Positions 43,561 through 52,932 of a stretch of 64,000 nucleotides of DNA are shown in pieces. The position numbers and the translations under genes are program-made. Positions within the stretch are counted from its first letter, which is position 1; each line of letters begins with the position of its first letter. The notes under the pieces are model-generated. The model saw nothing but the letters and a program-made list of their open reading frames with translations, did not search any database and was not told where the DNA came from. The DNA is taken from positions 1-64,000 of the forward strand of contig CANRBC010000013.1 of NCBI GenBank assembly GCA_947628755.1. Direction: 5' to 3'. The DNA comes from an uncultured Clostridia bacterium (GTDB lineage Bacteria > Bacillota > Clostridia > Lachnospirales > CAG-274).

Positions 43561-44329
43561 CGGAATTCAGCCTCCTTTCAAGACGTGCAGAGAAGTTTCT
43601 GAGTATAGAAACTATTACAAAGTAAATAAGCGCCGCTGCAATAAGCGGGAAGAAAGCGCTGTATGTACGGCTCTTTATGAGAAGAGCAGCCGCAAGAAGG
43701 TCCTGAAGAGCAACCATGCTGGCTACGGAGGTCTCCTTAAGAAGCACTACAAGCTCGTTGCAAAGAGCGGGGAGAGCGCTTCTGAGCGCTTGGGGTATTA
43801 CGACGTATATCATTGTGGGGATATAGCCGAAGCCAAGGCTTCTGCCTGCCTCCATTTGTCCCTTGTCCACGCCGTTTATACCGCCTCTTATTATTTCCGC
43901 AACATAAGCGCTGGAGTTGATAGTAAAGCCAAGTGTGGCAACGCCTATTTTATTTGTGGAGTCTGCCAGTATTACAAAATAAATTATCATTATCTGAACG
44001 ATAGTGGGAGTACCCTGTATAATATTGAGATAGAGCTTACATACGGCGTTTAATATACCCAGTATGAATCTGCCCGCCTTCTGAGAAGCGCTCTGCTTGG
44101 GAGTATCCACTCTTTTGTCATAGCTTACGCGTATTACCGCTATTATAAGTCCAAGCAAAAGACCGAACAGAAATGCAAAGACAGTAAGTCTTATAGTTAT
44201 GCCCAGACCCTTTAAAAGCCATGTCCACCTGTCGTCAACTATAAAGTTGTTGTAAAGCTCCGTGACAAACCATTTTGCCTTGTCATCGGATACAAATATA
44301 TTTGCAATGTTATATATTAATTCACCCAT
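43550..44329 (-). CDS. Polar amino-acid ABC transporter permease
   Basis: A 259-residue membrane permease of the His/Glu/Gln/Arg/opine family. The ATG at 44329 follows GAGGAAAT. It has five or so hydrophobic segments, [17 protein letters not shown] and the EAA loop [33 protein letters not shown] that contacts the ATPase. The substrate is set by the binding protein encoded upstream. Confidence 0.94.
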   Translation of the reverse strand: MGELIYNIANIFVSDDKAKWFVTELYNNFIVDDRWTWLLKGLGITIRLTVFAFLFGLLLGLIIAVIRVSYDKRVDTPKQSASQKAGRFILGILNAVCKLYLNIIQGTPTIVQIMIIYFVILADSTNKIGVATLGFTINSSAYVAEIIRGGINGVDKGQMEAGRSLGFGYIPTMIYVVIPQALRSALPALCNELVVLLKETSVASMVALQDLLAAALLIKSRTYSAFFPLIAAALIYFVIVSILRNFSARLERRLNSGER

Positions 44330-44346
44330 AGTTATTTCCTCAAAAT

Positions 44347-44371
44347 AAGGGTGTGCATTACACACACCCTT
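44347..44371 (-). terminator. Hairpin between binding protein and permease genes
   Basis: AAGGGTGTG (44347-44355) / CACACCCTT (44363-44371), followed on the minus strand by ATTTTG. Such hairpins usually raise the ratio of binding protein to permease. Confidence 0.75.
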
Positions 44372-44383
44372 GTGCTTTAATAT

Positions 44384-45184
44384 TTACTTGTTTAAATACT
44401 TGTCCAGTATAGCCTGAAGCTCGCCGTTGTCCTTCATTTCCTGAAGAGCCTCGTTTATAGCGTCAAGAAGAGCCTGATTGTCCTTGGCTACTGCTATTGC
44501 GTACTGCTCAGAGGTAAGATTTTCATCCAGCTTAACAAGTCCTTGTGAATTCTCTACCAGCTTCTTTGCAGGCTCGTTGTCTATAACAACTGCGTCGATC
44601 TTGTCGGTAAGAAGTGACTGAGCCGCATCGGGACCGTTTGCAAATCTTTCAACACTTGCGGGAGCTACGCCGTTTGCCTCGTCGGAAACATACTCGTCGC
44701 CTGTTGTGCCTCTCTGCACGCCTATTACCTTGCCTGAAAGGTCGGCAGCGGACTTGATGTCTGAGCCCTCCTTAACGATAATAGCCTGACCTGCTTCTAC
44801 ATAAGTATCTGAGAAATTAACGTTGTTAAGTCTTTCCTCGCTTACGGTCATGCCTGCAAGACCGATGTCTACCTTGCCTGTCTGAACGGAAGGAATTATA
44901 GCGTCGAAGTCCATATTCTCAACCTGCGCTTCAAGACCCAGCTTAGCTGCAATAGCGTCTGCTATTTCCGCGTCTATACCTATAACGTTTTCGCCCTCCA
45001 TGTACTCATAAGGCTCAAATGCTGCATTTGTGCCCCATATCAGCTTGCCCTCAGTACCTGTGAGAGAAGCTGCGGCTTCTGTATCGGGAGTGTCGGCGCT
45101 GTCCTCAGGAGCAGCAGAACCGCCGCAGCCAACGATACCAAGCATCATAACGCCTGCAAGAGCTATGGATAATAATTTTTTCAT
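44384..45184 (-). CDS. Amino-acid ABC transporter substrate-binding lipoprotein
   Basis: A 266-residue lipoprotein: signal peptide with lipobox ending at Cys20 (GIVGC), an acidic Ser/Ala/Asp-rich linker (21-45) and a type II periplasmic-binding fold (about 46-266). WGTNAAFEPYEYMEGENVIGIDAEIADAIAAKLG and VDIGLAGMTVSEERL match the polar amino-acid binding family (SBP_bac_3), with the Arg that binds the amino-acid carboxylate expected in QRGTTG-type context. Specific amino acid not determined. First gene of the operon. Confidence 0.93.
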   Translation of the reverse strand: MKKLLSIALAGVMMLGIVGCGGSAAPEDSADTPDTEAAASLTGTEGKLIWGTNAAFEPYEYMEGENVIGIDAEIADAIAAKLGLEAQVENMDFDAIIPSVQTGKVDIGLAGMTVSEERLNNVNFSDTYVEAGQAIIVKEGSDIKSAADLSGKVIGVQRGTTGDEYVSDEANGVAPASVERFANGPDAAQSLLTDKIDAVVIDNEPAKKLVENSQGLVKLDENLTSEQYAIAVAKDNQALLDAINEALQEMKDNGELQAILDKYLNK

Positions 45185-45340
45185 TGAATTTCCTCCTTAA
45201 TAAATAATTATACATATATAATACATAAATTCCGACTAAAAGTCAATATAATTGCATAAAAATAACAAGAGGGATTTTATCGGCTTATATGTATACGCCA
45301 TAGTTTTGCCGCATAGAATTTATGAGAGGAGGGGATCGCT

Positions 45341-46309
45341 GTGAATTCTCTTATTTACGATATGGCGGAGGAATTCGGTATAAGACCTTTGAATGTATAT
45401 AAATGCAAATATTATTATGTTCTGAGCTGCGCCGACGGCACATATTCATTTTGTCAGGCAAGACCCGGAGCAAACAAGCTCATGGAAATACATAGAGTCA
45501 AAACCGGACTGGCTGAAATGGGAATAACCAACATAGACACATACTGTATAACGGATAGCGGTCTGCCCTATGCGGAAAGGGACGGCAGACTATATACCGC
45601 CACAAGATTTTTCGGCTCTAACGAGCTGAATTTTATGAACAACAATCAGGTCGCCCTTACGCTCAGAAGCATAGGCGTAATACACCGATGTCTCAGAGAT
45701 ATGGAAAGCGCTGTGGTATATGCCGCAGGGGAAAGAAAAAACAATGTAATGGAGAAATACACGAGAGAGCTTAAGGATATGGCAAGGATAAAGAAGCTGA
45801 TAGGCAAAAGAATATGGGATATGGATATAACGTCGGTGCTGGACAGCTGCTTGGAAAGGGCAGAGGAAAGCGTGGAAAGGCTTAAGACTATCGGCTACGG
45901 CGAAAATGCCACCTACTGTCACAACGGATTAAAGGAGGGCAACATAATATACAAAAAGGGCAGGGTATACATAATAGACTGGGATAATATGAAGCATCTG
46001 AGCTATATTGAGGATATAGCCTTTTTTATAAAAAGATATGTCAGAAAAAACTGCTATTATTCCCATAATGCAGGCTCTCCCTATATGAGCCTTGAGGATG
46101 TTATGAACAAGTATTCCCTGCACAAAAGTATATGCGATGAGGAATATGAGATATTAAAAGCCGTACTTCGCTATCCCCATAGATTTGTGGATACAGTAAG
46201 AGAAGGCTTTAGAACAGGCAAGACATTTCTTCCCTCTGGAGTAAGGCGCAAGCTGGAGGAATGTATCGCACAGATGGATTTTGAGGAGAAATATATGGCG
46301 GAGTGGTAG
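45341..46309 (+). CDS. CotS-family spore coat protein (kinase-like fold)
   Basis: A 322-residue protein with a GTG start behind AGAGGAGGGG. The aminoglycoside-phosphotransferase-like fold is shown by CHNGLKEGNIIYKKGRVYIIDWDNMKHLSYIEDIAFFIKR (about 195-235), where a canonical kinase has HxDxxxxN and DxD; here the first Asp is replaced by Gly (HNGL). CotS/CotI/YtaA proteins lie in the spore coat. CATAGAATT about 25 bp upstream of the start with an AC further upstream resembles a sigma-K promoter, weakly. Single gene with its own terminator. Confidence 0.82.
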   Translation: MNSLIYDMAEEFGIRPLNVYKCKYYYVLSCADGTYSFCQARPGANKLMEIHRVKTGLAEMGITNIDTYCITDSGLPYAERDGRLYTATRFFGSNELNFMNNNQVALTLRSIGVIHRCLRDMESAVVYAAGERKNNVMEKYTRELKDMARIKKLIGKRIWDMDITSVLDSCLERAEESVERLKTIGYGENATYCHNGLKEGNIIYKKGRVYIIDWDNMKHLSYIEDIAFFIKRYVRKNCYYSHNAGSPYMSLEDVMNKYSLHKSICDEEYEILKAVLRYPHRFVDTVREGFRTGKTFLPSGVRRKLEECIAQMDFEEKYMAEW

Positions 46310-46368
46310 TTCTGTATTACTGGAGCAAAAGAAACGGCAGAAAATCAAATATACGGCTTTACGTTAAG

Positions 46369-46410
46369 AGGCGTTGTATATGAAATAAAAAAGTATACAA
46401 TGCCTTTTTT
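46369..46410 (+). terminator. Terminator of the CotS-like gene
   Basis: AGGCGTTGTATA (46369-46380) pairs with TATACAATGCCT (46394-46405) with one G-T, followed by a T run. Confidence 0.8.
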
Positions 46411-46413
46411 ATG

Positions 46414-46471
46414 ATATGCCCGCCCGAATCGGATGCAGCGTTTATTCAACAAATTGATTGGGCGGACATAT
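46414..46471. repeat. Imperfect inverted repeat downstream of the tyrosine recombinase gene
   Basis: ATATGCCCGCCCGAATC (46414-46430) and GATTGGGCGGACATAT (46456-46471) form 16- to 17-base arms with two differences, separated by 25 bp. No T tract follows on the minus strand, so a terminator is unlikely. Confidence 0.55.
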
Positions 46472-46500
46472 ATTACAGGGAAGAGGCTATTTCCATGCTT

Positions 46501-47409
46501 TTACTCCCGTATTGCCATTCTGTTGCGCGGGTGCTTTGTGCGGATGATCTCCTTGAGCTTTGAGGAGGAAACGTGAGTGTATATTTGTGTTGTGGATATG
46601 GAGCTGTGACCAAGGAGCTTTTGTATATAGCTTATATCCACATCCTCCTCCAGAAGCATTGTGGCTACGGAATGTCTGAACATGTGAGGCGTAATGTGTA
46701 TATAGGAATCAATGCTTTCTTCGAGATTTTTAATTATGCCTCTTACAGACTGCTCGGACAGTCTTTGCTCTCTGTTGTTTATAAAAAAGCTGTCCTCGTT
46801 CTGCGGTCGAAGGCTTTCGTATCTTTTAAGTATTTTAAGCACATCGTTGTTTTCTATATGTATTATCCTTTCCTTAGAGCCCTTTCCCATTATCCTTACA
46901 GTATGGTTGTTAATATCTATATCCTTGGGAGAAAGAGAGCAAATTTCGGATATTCTTGCGCCTGTGGCAAAGAGCAGCTCTATTACGGCGGCATTTCTTA
47001 CCTGCGCCATATATTCATGGGGAGAGTGCGCCTTTTTAATACGGCTGTATGCTTCTCCGATAAGCTGCGCTATAATGTATTCCGGTATCGTTCTGGGAAG
47101 GAGCTTAGGCTCTCTGAAATTCGTGTCTATTTTGCCAAAGGGGTCGTATTCCAATATATCCTCATAGCAGAGATAGTGAGTAAATGCTTTTAGAGAGGCT
47201 ATTTTCCTGCGGACTGTCTTAGGCTTGCAGCTTTTGTGGAGACAGTCTATATATTCTGTAATATCCTCCTTTGAAAGCGTCATGTTTTCCCTGTGGGCTA
47301 TAAACTGCTTAAGGTCTGTGCGGTATGCCTTTATTGTAAGAGGACTTAGCTTTTTGTGGGAAAAACAATAGTCTATGTATTTTTCGGCTTCGGTTTTCAG
47401 ATTTGTCAT
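46501..47409 (-). CDS. Tyrosine recombinase, XerC/XerD-like
   Basis: A 302-residue site-specific recombinase. The ATG at 47409 was chosen because AAAGGAGGT precedes it. It has an N-terminal SAM-like DNA-binding domain (about 5-90), and the catalytic domain carries Arg152 (ATGARISEI), a beta-hairpin Lys in MGKGSKER, His242 and Arg245 (HMFRH), His268 (LGHSS) and the nucleophile Tyr277. Chromosome-dimer resolution or a lineage-specific role are both possible. It lies just before glmM, on the opposite strand, with an inverted repeat at its 3' side. Confidence 0.9.
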   Translation of the reverse strand: MTNLKTEAEKYIDYCFSHKKLSPLTIKAYRTDLKQFIAHRENMTLSKEDITEYIDCLHKSCKPKTVRRKIASLKAFTHYLCYEDILEYDPFGKIDTNFREPKLLPRTIPEYIIAQLIGEAYSRIKKAHSPHEYMAQVRNAAVIELLFATGARISEICSLSPKDIDINNHTVRIMGKGSKERIIHIENNDVLKILKRYESLRPQNEDSFFINNREQRLSEQSVRGIIKNLEESIDSYIHITPHMFRHSVATMLLEEDVDISYIQKLLGHSSISTTQIYTHVSSSKLKEIIRTKHPRNRMAIRE

Positions 47410-47521
47410 GGTATGACCTCCTTTTGTCATTTTTTGTATATCATTATACGATATTGAATATATTTTGTCGAAGCATAAACTTTGTGGATTTACGTGCGAC
47501 ATTCATATTTTTATAAATTTC

Positions 47522-47550
47522 TTGTATTTATTGTGCATAAGTGGTATAAT
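47522..47550 (+). promoter_or_regulatory. Promoter of glmM-glmS
   Basis: TTGTAT (47522-47527), 17-bp spacer, TATAAT (47545-47550), 41 bp ahead of the glmM ATG. No room for a glmS ribozyme. Confidence 0.75.
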
Positions 47551-47591
47551 TAATTATCAAATGAGAGTTATCAAAACAGGAGGATATATAG

Positions 47592-48941
47592 ATGGGAAAA
47601 TATTTCGGAACAGACGGTGTAAGAGGCGTTGCAAATATAGAGCTTACCCCGGAGCTTGTGTACAGACTGGGAAGAGCAGGCGCTTATGTTCTTACAAAGC
47701 ACACCAATCACACCGCTAAGATAATTGTAGGCATGGATACCAGAATTTCGGGAGATATGCTTGAGGCTGCTCTCGTTTCCGGTATATGTTCGGTAGGCGC
47801 TCATGCTGTGAGCCTGGGTATATGCCCTACCCCTGCGGTAGCGCATCTTGTAAAGAGGTATAAGGCGGACGCAGGCATAGTAATAAGCGCTTCTCACAAT
47901 CCCGTACAGGACAATGGCATAAAGTTCTTTAATTCACAGGGCTTTAAGCTGAGAGACGATATAGAGGATGAAATAGAGCTGTATATGGACGACAAGTGGG
48001 AGACGATCCCAAGAGTTTATGGCGACAGCGTAGGTTCAAGAGAAGTAAGCGATACGGCTATTGACGATTATGTAAGCTTTCTGCAAAGCTCTACGGACAT
48101 TAAGCTGGACGGTATAAAGATTGCCATTGACTGTGCAAACGGCGCTACATATAAGGCGGCTCCCATAGCTCTGGAGGGACTGGGAGCAGAGGTGCTTGCC
48201 ATACACAGAGAGCCTGACGGCACGAATATCAACCTTAACTGCGGCTCTACTCATATAGAGAGCCTTGCAAAGTTCGTTGTTAAAAACAAGTGTGATATAG
48301 GCATTGCCTTTGACGGCGACGGCGACCGCTGTCTTGCAGTAGACAGCGATGGAAATATAGTAGACGGCGACGTTATAATGGCTATATGCGGCAAATATAT
48401 GAAGGAGTGCGGCAGGCTCAAAAACGACACTATCGTTGCTACTGTTATGAGCAATCTGGGTCTTTTCATAATGGGTGAAAAGAACGGAATATATATAGAA
48501 AGAACAAAGGTAGGCGACAGATACGTTCTGGAGCATATACTTGAAAACGGCGACTGCTTCGGCGGAGAACAGTCAGGACATATCATATTCTTTGACTACA
48601 ACACCACAGGCGACGGCATACTTACTGCTATACAGCTGCTGACCACACTTAAGAAAACAAATCAGACCCTTAAGGAAGCCAAGAATATTATGGAGGTTCT
48701 TCCTCAATGTCTTGTAAACGCAAGCGTAGACAATAAGAGAAAGAACGATTATCTTAAGAACGAAACTATCAAGTCTGAAATAGAAAAGCTGGAAAAGAAA
48801 TTCAGCGGCGAGGGTCGTGTTCTCATAAGACCGTCCGGCACAGAGCCTATTGTAAGGGTCATGATAGAGGGCAGAGATAAGGCGGTTATTCAGAAAGAGG
48901 CCGAGCGACTTGCAAGACTTATAGAGGGTCTTTTAAGCTAA
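47592..48941 (+). CDS. glmM: Phosphoglucosamine mutase
   Basis: A 449-residue alpha-phosphohexomutase converting glucosamine 6-phosphate to glucosamine 1-phosphate for UDP-GlcNAc and peptidoglycan. Phosphoserine Ser101 in VISASHNPVQDNG, metal loop FDGDGDR and substrate-phosphate loop RPSGTEPIVRVM are present. ACAGGAGG precedes the ATG. Only 12 bp lie before glmS. Confidence 0.97.
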   Translation: MGKYFGTDGVRGVANIELTPELVYRLGRAGAYVLTKHTNHTAKIIVGMDTRISGDMLEAALVSGICSVGAHAVSLGICPTPAVAHLVKRYKADAGIVISASHNPVQDNGIKFFNSQGFKLRDDIEDEIELYMDDKWETIPRVYGDSVGSREVSDTAIDDYVSFLQSSTDIKLDGIKIAIDCANGATYKAAPIALEGLGAEVLAIHREPDGTNINLNCGSTHIESLAKFVVKNKCDIGIAFDGDGDRCLAVDSDGNIVDGDVIMAICGKYMKECGRLKNDTIVATVMSNLGLFIMGEKNGIYIERTKVGDRYVLEHILENGDCFGGEQSGHIIFFDYNTTGDGILTAIQLLTTLKKTNQTLKEAKNIMEVLPQCLVNASVDNKRKNDYLKNETIKSEIEKLEKKFSGEGRVLIRPSGTEPIVRVMIEGRDKAVIQKEAERLARLIEGLLS

Positions 48942-48953
48942 GGAGGATAAAAT

Positions 48954-50792
48954 ATGTGCGGTATAGTTGGATATGTTGGCAGGCATAACGCAGTTCCCGT
49001 TCTTATAAGCGGACTGGAAAGCCTGGAATACAGAGGCTACGACTCGGCAGGCGTGGCTGTGCTGCAGAAAGACGGAATAGGCATAAGAAAGACTAAGGGA
49101 AAGGTAGACAACCTTAGAACGCTTTTGCTCAATAATCCCGTATCGGGTAATGTGGGTATAGGTCATACAAGATGGGCTACTCACGGCGCTCCTTCTGACA
49201 GAAATGCCCATCCCCATTTCAGCAACGGTGAGAAAATAGCCGTTGTACACAACGGTATTATAGAAAACTATCAGGAGCTTAAAGATGAGCTTGAAGCAAA
49301 GGGCTATGAATTCAAGTCCGAAACCGATACGGAAACCGCTGCCAATCTTATATATGACTATTATAAGGAGTGCGGCGACCTTCTGGAGGCGGTAAGGCTT
49401 ACTCTTGAAAGAATAGAGGGCTCTTACGCTCTGGGCGTACTCTGTACGGACTGTCCCGACCAGATAATAGCTGCAAGAAAGGAATCTCCTCTTATTGTGG
49501 GCATAGGTCAGGGAGAAAACTTTATAGCTTCGGACATTCCCGCAATACTGGAATATACAAGGACAGCCTATATACTCGACGACAAGGAGCTTGCCCTTGT
49601 AAAGGCAGATTCCATACAGATATTCGACATAGACGGCAACGAAATACACAAGGATACATACACCTATAAGTGGAATGTGGAGTCTGCTCAGAAAAGCGGT
49701 TACGACCACTTTATGCTCAAGGAAATTTACGAGCAGCCAAAGGTAGTAAAGGATAACCTTGCTCACAGATTTTCAGAGGACGGAAAGCATATAGAGCTTG
49801 ACGGCATAAAGCTGGGCAAGGAAGAGCTTAAAAACATCAATCAGATATATATAGTTGCCTGCGGTACTGCGTACTATGCGGGACTTGTGGGCAGATACCT
49901 TTTGGAGAGAATAGTAAGGATACCCGTCAATGCCGAAGTGGCAAGCGAGTTCAGATACAAAGACCCGCTTATTGACGAGAATACGCTTGTAATAGTGGTA
50001 TCCCAGTCCGGAGAAACTGCGGATACACTTTCGGCTCTTAAGCTCTCAAAGAGCAGGGGCGCAAGAGTGCTTGCCATAGTAAATGCCGTAGGCAGCTCTA
50101 TAGCAAGAGAGGCTGACGATGTGCTATATACCCTTGCAGGCTTTGAGATAGCTGTAGCCTCCACAAAGGCGTTTTCCGCCCAGGTAACGGCAATGTATCT
50201 TATCACACTTCATATAGCGCAGGAGTTGGGTAAGATAAGCGAGGAGGACTTCGGAGAGATAAAGACTGCTCTCGATAAGATACCCTCTCAGATAAACGAT
50301 ATACTTACAAAGGCAGTCCCTGCTATAAGAAAATTCGTGAGCAAATACATTGGCTCTAAAAATGTATTCTATATAGGCAGAGGACTTGACTATGTGGTAG
50401 GTATGGAGGGTTCTCTTAAGCTCAAGGAGATAGCTTATCTCCATTCTGAGCCTTATGCTGCAGGCGAGCTTAAGCACGGTCCTATTGCTCTAATAGAGGA
50501 GGCTACCCTTGTGGTAGGCGTTGTTACTCAGGAATCTCTTTTTGACAAGACAAAGAGCAATATAAAGGAGGTAAAGGCAAGAGGCGCAAAGGTGCTTGCC
50601 ATTGCCATGAATGGCAATACAAGTATTGAAGAGGTTGCAGACGATGTTATATACATTCCGAGAACTCATTGGATGCTTACATCTATACTTGCAAATATAC
50701 CGCAGCAGCTTTTTGCTTACTATATGGCTTTGGGTCTGGGCGAGGATATTGATAAGCCGAGAAATCTTGCCAAGAGCGTAACTGTTGAATAA
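48954..50792 (+). CDS. glmS: Glutamine-fructose-6-phosphate aminotransferase (isomerizing)
   Basis: A 612-residue enzyme that makes glucosamine 6-phosphate. The N-terminal Ntn glutaminase starts MCGIVGYVG, so Cys2 becomes the nucleophile after Met removal; HTRWATHG and HNGIIENY follow. Two SIS isomerase domains occupy the C-terminal half (VSQSGETADTLSAL, EGSLKLKEIAYLHSE, PRNLAKSVTVE). The 12-bp gap after glmM leaves no place for the glmS ribozyme often found in Firmicutes, so control must differ here. Confidence 0.97.
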   Translation: MCGIVGYVGRHNAVPVLISGLESLEYRGYDSAGVAVLQKDGIGIRKTKGKVDNLRTLLLNNPVSGNVGIGHTRWATHGAPSDRNAHPHFSNGEKIAVVHNGIIENYQELKDELEAKGYEFKSETDTETAANLIYDYYKECGDLLEAVRLTLERIEGSYALGVLCTDCPDQIIAARKESPLIVGIGQGENFIASDIPAILEYTRTAYILDDKELALVKADSIQIFDIDGNEIHKDTYTYKWNVESAQKSGYDHFMLKEIYEQPKVVKDNLAHRFSEDGKHIELDGIKLGKEELKNINQIYIVACGTAYYAGLVGRYLLERIVRIPVNAEVASEFRYKDPLIDENTLVIVVSQSGETADTLSALKLSKSRGARVLAIVNAVGSSIAREADDVLYTLAGFEIAVASTKAFSAQVTAMYLITLHIAQELGKISEEDFGEIKTALDKIPSQINDILTKAVPAIRKFVSKYIGSKNVFYIGRGLDYVVGMEGSLKLKEIAYLHSEPYAAGELKHGPIALIEEATLVVGVVTQESLFDKTKSNIKEVKARGAKVLAIAMNGNTSIEEVADDVIYIPRTHWMLTSILANIPQQLFAYYMALGLGEDIDKPRNLAKSVTVE

Positions 50793-50807
50793 ACGGAGGG
50801 TTTTGTT

Positions 50808-51503
50808 ATGACAATAGGCATTATAGGCGCTATGGAAGCGGAAATAACAAATATTTTGGAGGATATGACAGTCCTTACCACTAAGAATGCAATAGGTCTG
50901 GATTTTTATATCGGCTCTCTTAAGGGCAGCAGCCACAGCATTGTGCTTGTGCGTTCGGGCATAGGCAAGGTGAATGCCGCATTGTGTACACAGGTGCTTG
51001 CAGACCTTTTTGCCGTGGATATGGTCATAAACACAGGTGTTGCAGGGGCTATAAGTCCCGATGTGAAAATAGGCGATATAGTTATTTCCTCAGAGGCTTT
51101 GCAGCACGACTTTGACACATCTGCCGTAGGCGACGAGCCCGGGGTCATATCAGGCTTGGACACAAGCGTGTTCAAGGCGGACAATTCCCTTGTATCGGTT
51201 GCTTATGATGTGGTCAGTGAGCTGGGATTAAACGCCTATGTGGGTAGGGTTGCCAGCGGTGACAAATTCATATCCGCTCCTGAGGAAAAGAACAGAATAT
51301 CACAGCTGTTTTCTCCTCTCTGTTGCGAAATGGAGGGCGCTGCCATTGCCCATGCCTGTTATCTCAACAGAATACCCTTTGTAATAATAAGGGCAATATC
51401 CGACAATGCCGAGGAGGGCAGCGACGTAAACTACGCAAGGTTTTTCAGAGAAACTGCCGTTACTGCAGGCAGAATAGTAAAGAATATGACAGCTAAGCTG
51501 TAA
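50808..51503 (+). CDS. mtnN: 5'-methylthioadenosine/S-adenosylhomocysteine nucleosidase
   Basis: A 231-residue nucleosidase that splits MTA and SAH in methyl-group recycling and AI-2 precursor supply. GIIGAMEAEI (catalytic Glu12 near the base), NTGVAGAI, CEMEGAAIAHAC and RAISDNAEEGS (catalytic Asp) are conserved. 15 bp after glmS with GGAGGG, so possibly in that transcript. Confidence 0.95.
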   Translation: MTIGIIGAMEAEITNILEDMTVLTTKNAIGLDFYIGSLKGSSHSIVLVRSGIGKVNAALCTQVLADLFAVDMVINTGVAGAISPDVKIGDIVISSEALQHDFDTSAVGDEPGVISGLDTSVFKADNSLVSVAYDVVSELGLNAYVGRVASGDKFISAPEEKNRISQLFSPLCCEMEGAAIAHACYLNRIPFVIIRAISDNAEEGSDVNYARFFRETAVTAGRIVKNMTAKL

Positions 51504-51519
51504 AAAAGGGGGAGTTTAT

Positions 51520-51939
51520 ATGGGACCTGAGTTGTGGATAGCCTTATCGGGCATAATGCTTATACTGGAGGCAATAACTGTGGGACTTACCTGTATATGG
51601 CTTGCCGTAGGCGCTTTTGCGGCGTTTATAGTATCATTTGCCACGAGCAGCATATACGTACAGTTTGCGGTATTTGTTCTGGTATCGGCAGTCAGCTTTA
51701 TTTCTCTCAGACCTTTTCTTAAAAAATTTATGCCCGTAAAGGACAAGACCAACAATACATCAAGACTTATAGGGCGCAAAGCTATCGTTTCGGAAAAAAT
51801 AACGGCGATGAACGGCAGGGTAAAGGTAGGAGATGTGCTTTGGCTTGCTGAAAGCGCAGACGGAAATGACATAGAAGTCGGTACAATGGTTAAAATAACA
51901 GATGCTAAGAGCAATATGCTTGTTGTTGAAAAAATATAA
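51520..51939 (+). CDS. NfeD-like membrane protein
   Basis: A 139-residue protein: three hydrophobic segments (about 4-70) then a C-terminal OB-fold NfeD domain (about 80-139; LIGRKAIVSEKITAMNGRVKVGDVLWLAES). NfeD proteins pair with SPFH proteins in membrane microdomains, and such a gene follows 13 bp later. Confidence 0.9.
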   Translation: MGPELWIALSGIMLILEAITVGLTCIWLAVGAFAAFIVSFATSSIYVQFAVFVLVSAVSFISLRPFLKKFMPVKDKTNNTSRLIGRKAIVSEKITAMNGRVKVGDVLWLAESADGNDIEVGTMVKITDAKSNMLVVEKI

Positions 51940-51952
51940 AGGGGGATTTTAA

Positions 51953-52873
51953 ATGATATTTTTTCTTATATTACTTGTGTTGATAGCAGTTGTGGTAGCA
52001 GGCTCATGTATAAGGATAGTGCCACAGGCAAGAGCCTATGTTGTGGAATTTCTTGGCGCTTATAAGACTACATGGCAGACGGGACTTTATTTCAAAATAC
52101 CTTTTTTTGAAAGAATTGCAAGGAATGTAAACCTTAAGGAGCAGGTAATAGACTTTCCTCCCCAGCCCGTTATTACAAAGGATAACGTTACAATGCAGAT
52201 AGATACGGTAGTTTTCTTCCAGATAACAGACCCCAAGCTCTACTGCTACGGCGTTGAGAATCCTATTATGGCTATTGAAAACCTTACCTCCACAACGCTG
52301 AGAAATATAATAGGCGATATGGAGCTTGACGAAACGCTTACCTCAAGAGAAATAATCAATACAAAAATGGGACTTTCTCTTGATGTGGCTACGGACCCAT
52401 GGGGTATAAAGGTAAACAGAGTTGAGCTTAAGAACATTATGCCTCCTGCCGCTATTCAGGAATCTATGGAGAAGCAGATGAAGGCGGAGAGAGAAAGACG
52501 AGAGGCAATACTTATAGCCGAGGGCGAAAAGAAGTCTACAATACTTGTGGCAGAGGGTAAAAAGGAGTCTGCAATATTGGAGGCAGAGGCAAAGAAGCAG
52601 GCTGCCATTCTCTATGCCGAGGCGGAAAAGGAAAGAAAAATAAAGGAAGCGGAAGGACAGGCAGAGGCTATTATGAAGGTTCAGCAGGCTAATGCCGAGG
52701 GTATCAGAATGCTTAAGGAGGCAGGCGCAGACGAAAGCGTTCTTACGTTAAAGAGCCTTGACGCTCTGGGCAAGATGTCCGAGGGCAACGCCACAAAGAT
52801 AATAATACCTTCCGATTTACAGGGTCTGGCAGGACTTGCCACCTCCTTTAAGGAAATAATAAAGGATAAATAA
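51953..52873 (+). CDS. SPFH/band-7 family membrane protein (stomatin-like)
   Basis: A 306-residue protein anchored by an N-terminal hydrophobic segment (2-20), with a band-7 domain (about 22-180; IVPQARAYVVEFLGAYKTTWQTGLYFKIPF) and a long Ala/Glu/Lys-rich coiled coil with imperfect heptad-like repeats (about 185-250; AEGEKKSTILVAEGKKESAIL). It forms homo-oligomers with NfeD in the membrane. The precise physiological role in Firmicutes is unclear. Confidence 0.93.
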   Translation: MIFFLILLVLIAVVVAGSCIRIVPQARAYVVEFLGAYKTTWQTGLYFKIPFFERIARNVNLKEQVIDFPPQPVITKDNVTMQIDTVVFFQITDPKLYCYGVENPIMAIENLTSTTLRNIIGDMELDETLTSREIINTKMGLSLDVATDPWGIKVNRVELKNIMPPAAIQESMEKQMKAERERREAILIAEGEKKSTILVAEGKKESAILEAEAKKQAAILYAEAEKERKIKEAEGQAEAIMKVQQANAEGIRMLKEAGADESVLTLKSLDALGKMSEGNATKIIIPSDLQGLAGLATSFKEIIKDK

Positions 52874-52893
52874 TTTTTAAATCAATGTAAACG

Positions 52894-52917
52894 AGCCGAG
52901 AAGATATATTTTCGGCT
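52894..52917 (+). terminator. Weak terminator after the SPFH gene
   Basis: AGCCGA (52894-52899) / TCGGCT (52912-52917) then TGTTTAAT. It marks the left edge of the AT-rich island. Confidence 0.45.
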
Positions 52918-52932
52918 TGTTTAATGGGATAA

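Noticed and set aside
46414-46471. dif site for XerC/XerD
   Set aside because: The arms are long and GC-rich in the core with a 25-bp spacer, unlike the 28-bp dif consensus with 6-bp spacer.
48942-48953. glmS ribozyme expected before glmS
   Set aside because: Only 12 bp are available between glmM and glmS, and no ribozyme-like core was found in the glmM leader.
48933-49766. Long minus-strand open frame opposite glmS (and similar long antisense frames at 20685-21350, 30909-31559, 48036-48536)
   Set aside because: They lie opposite well-conserved genes, lack ribosome binding sites and show no family motifs; they are by-products of codon usage.
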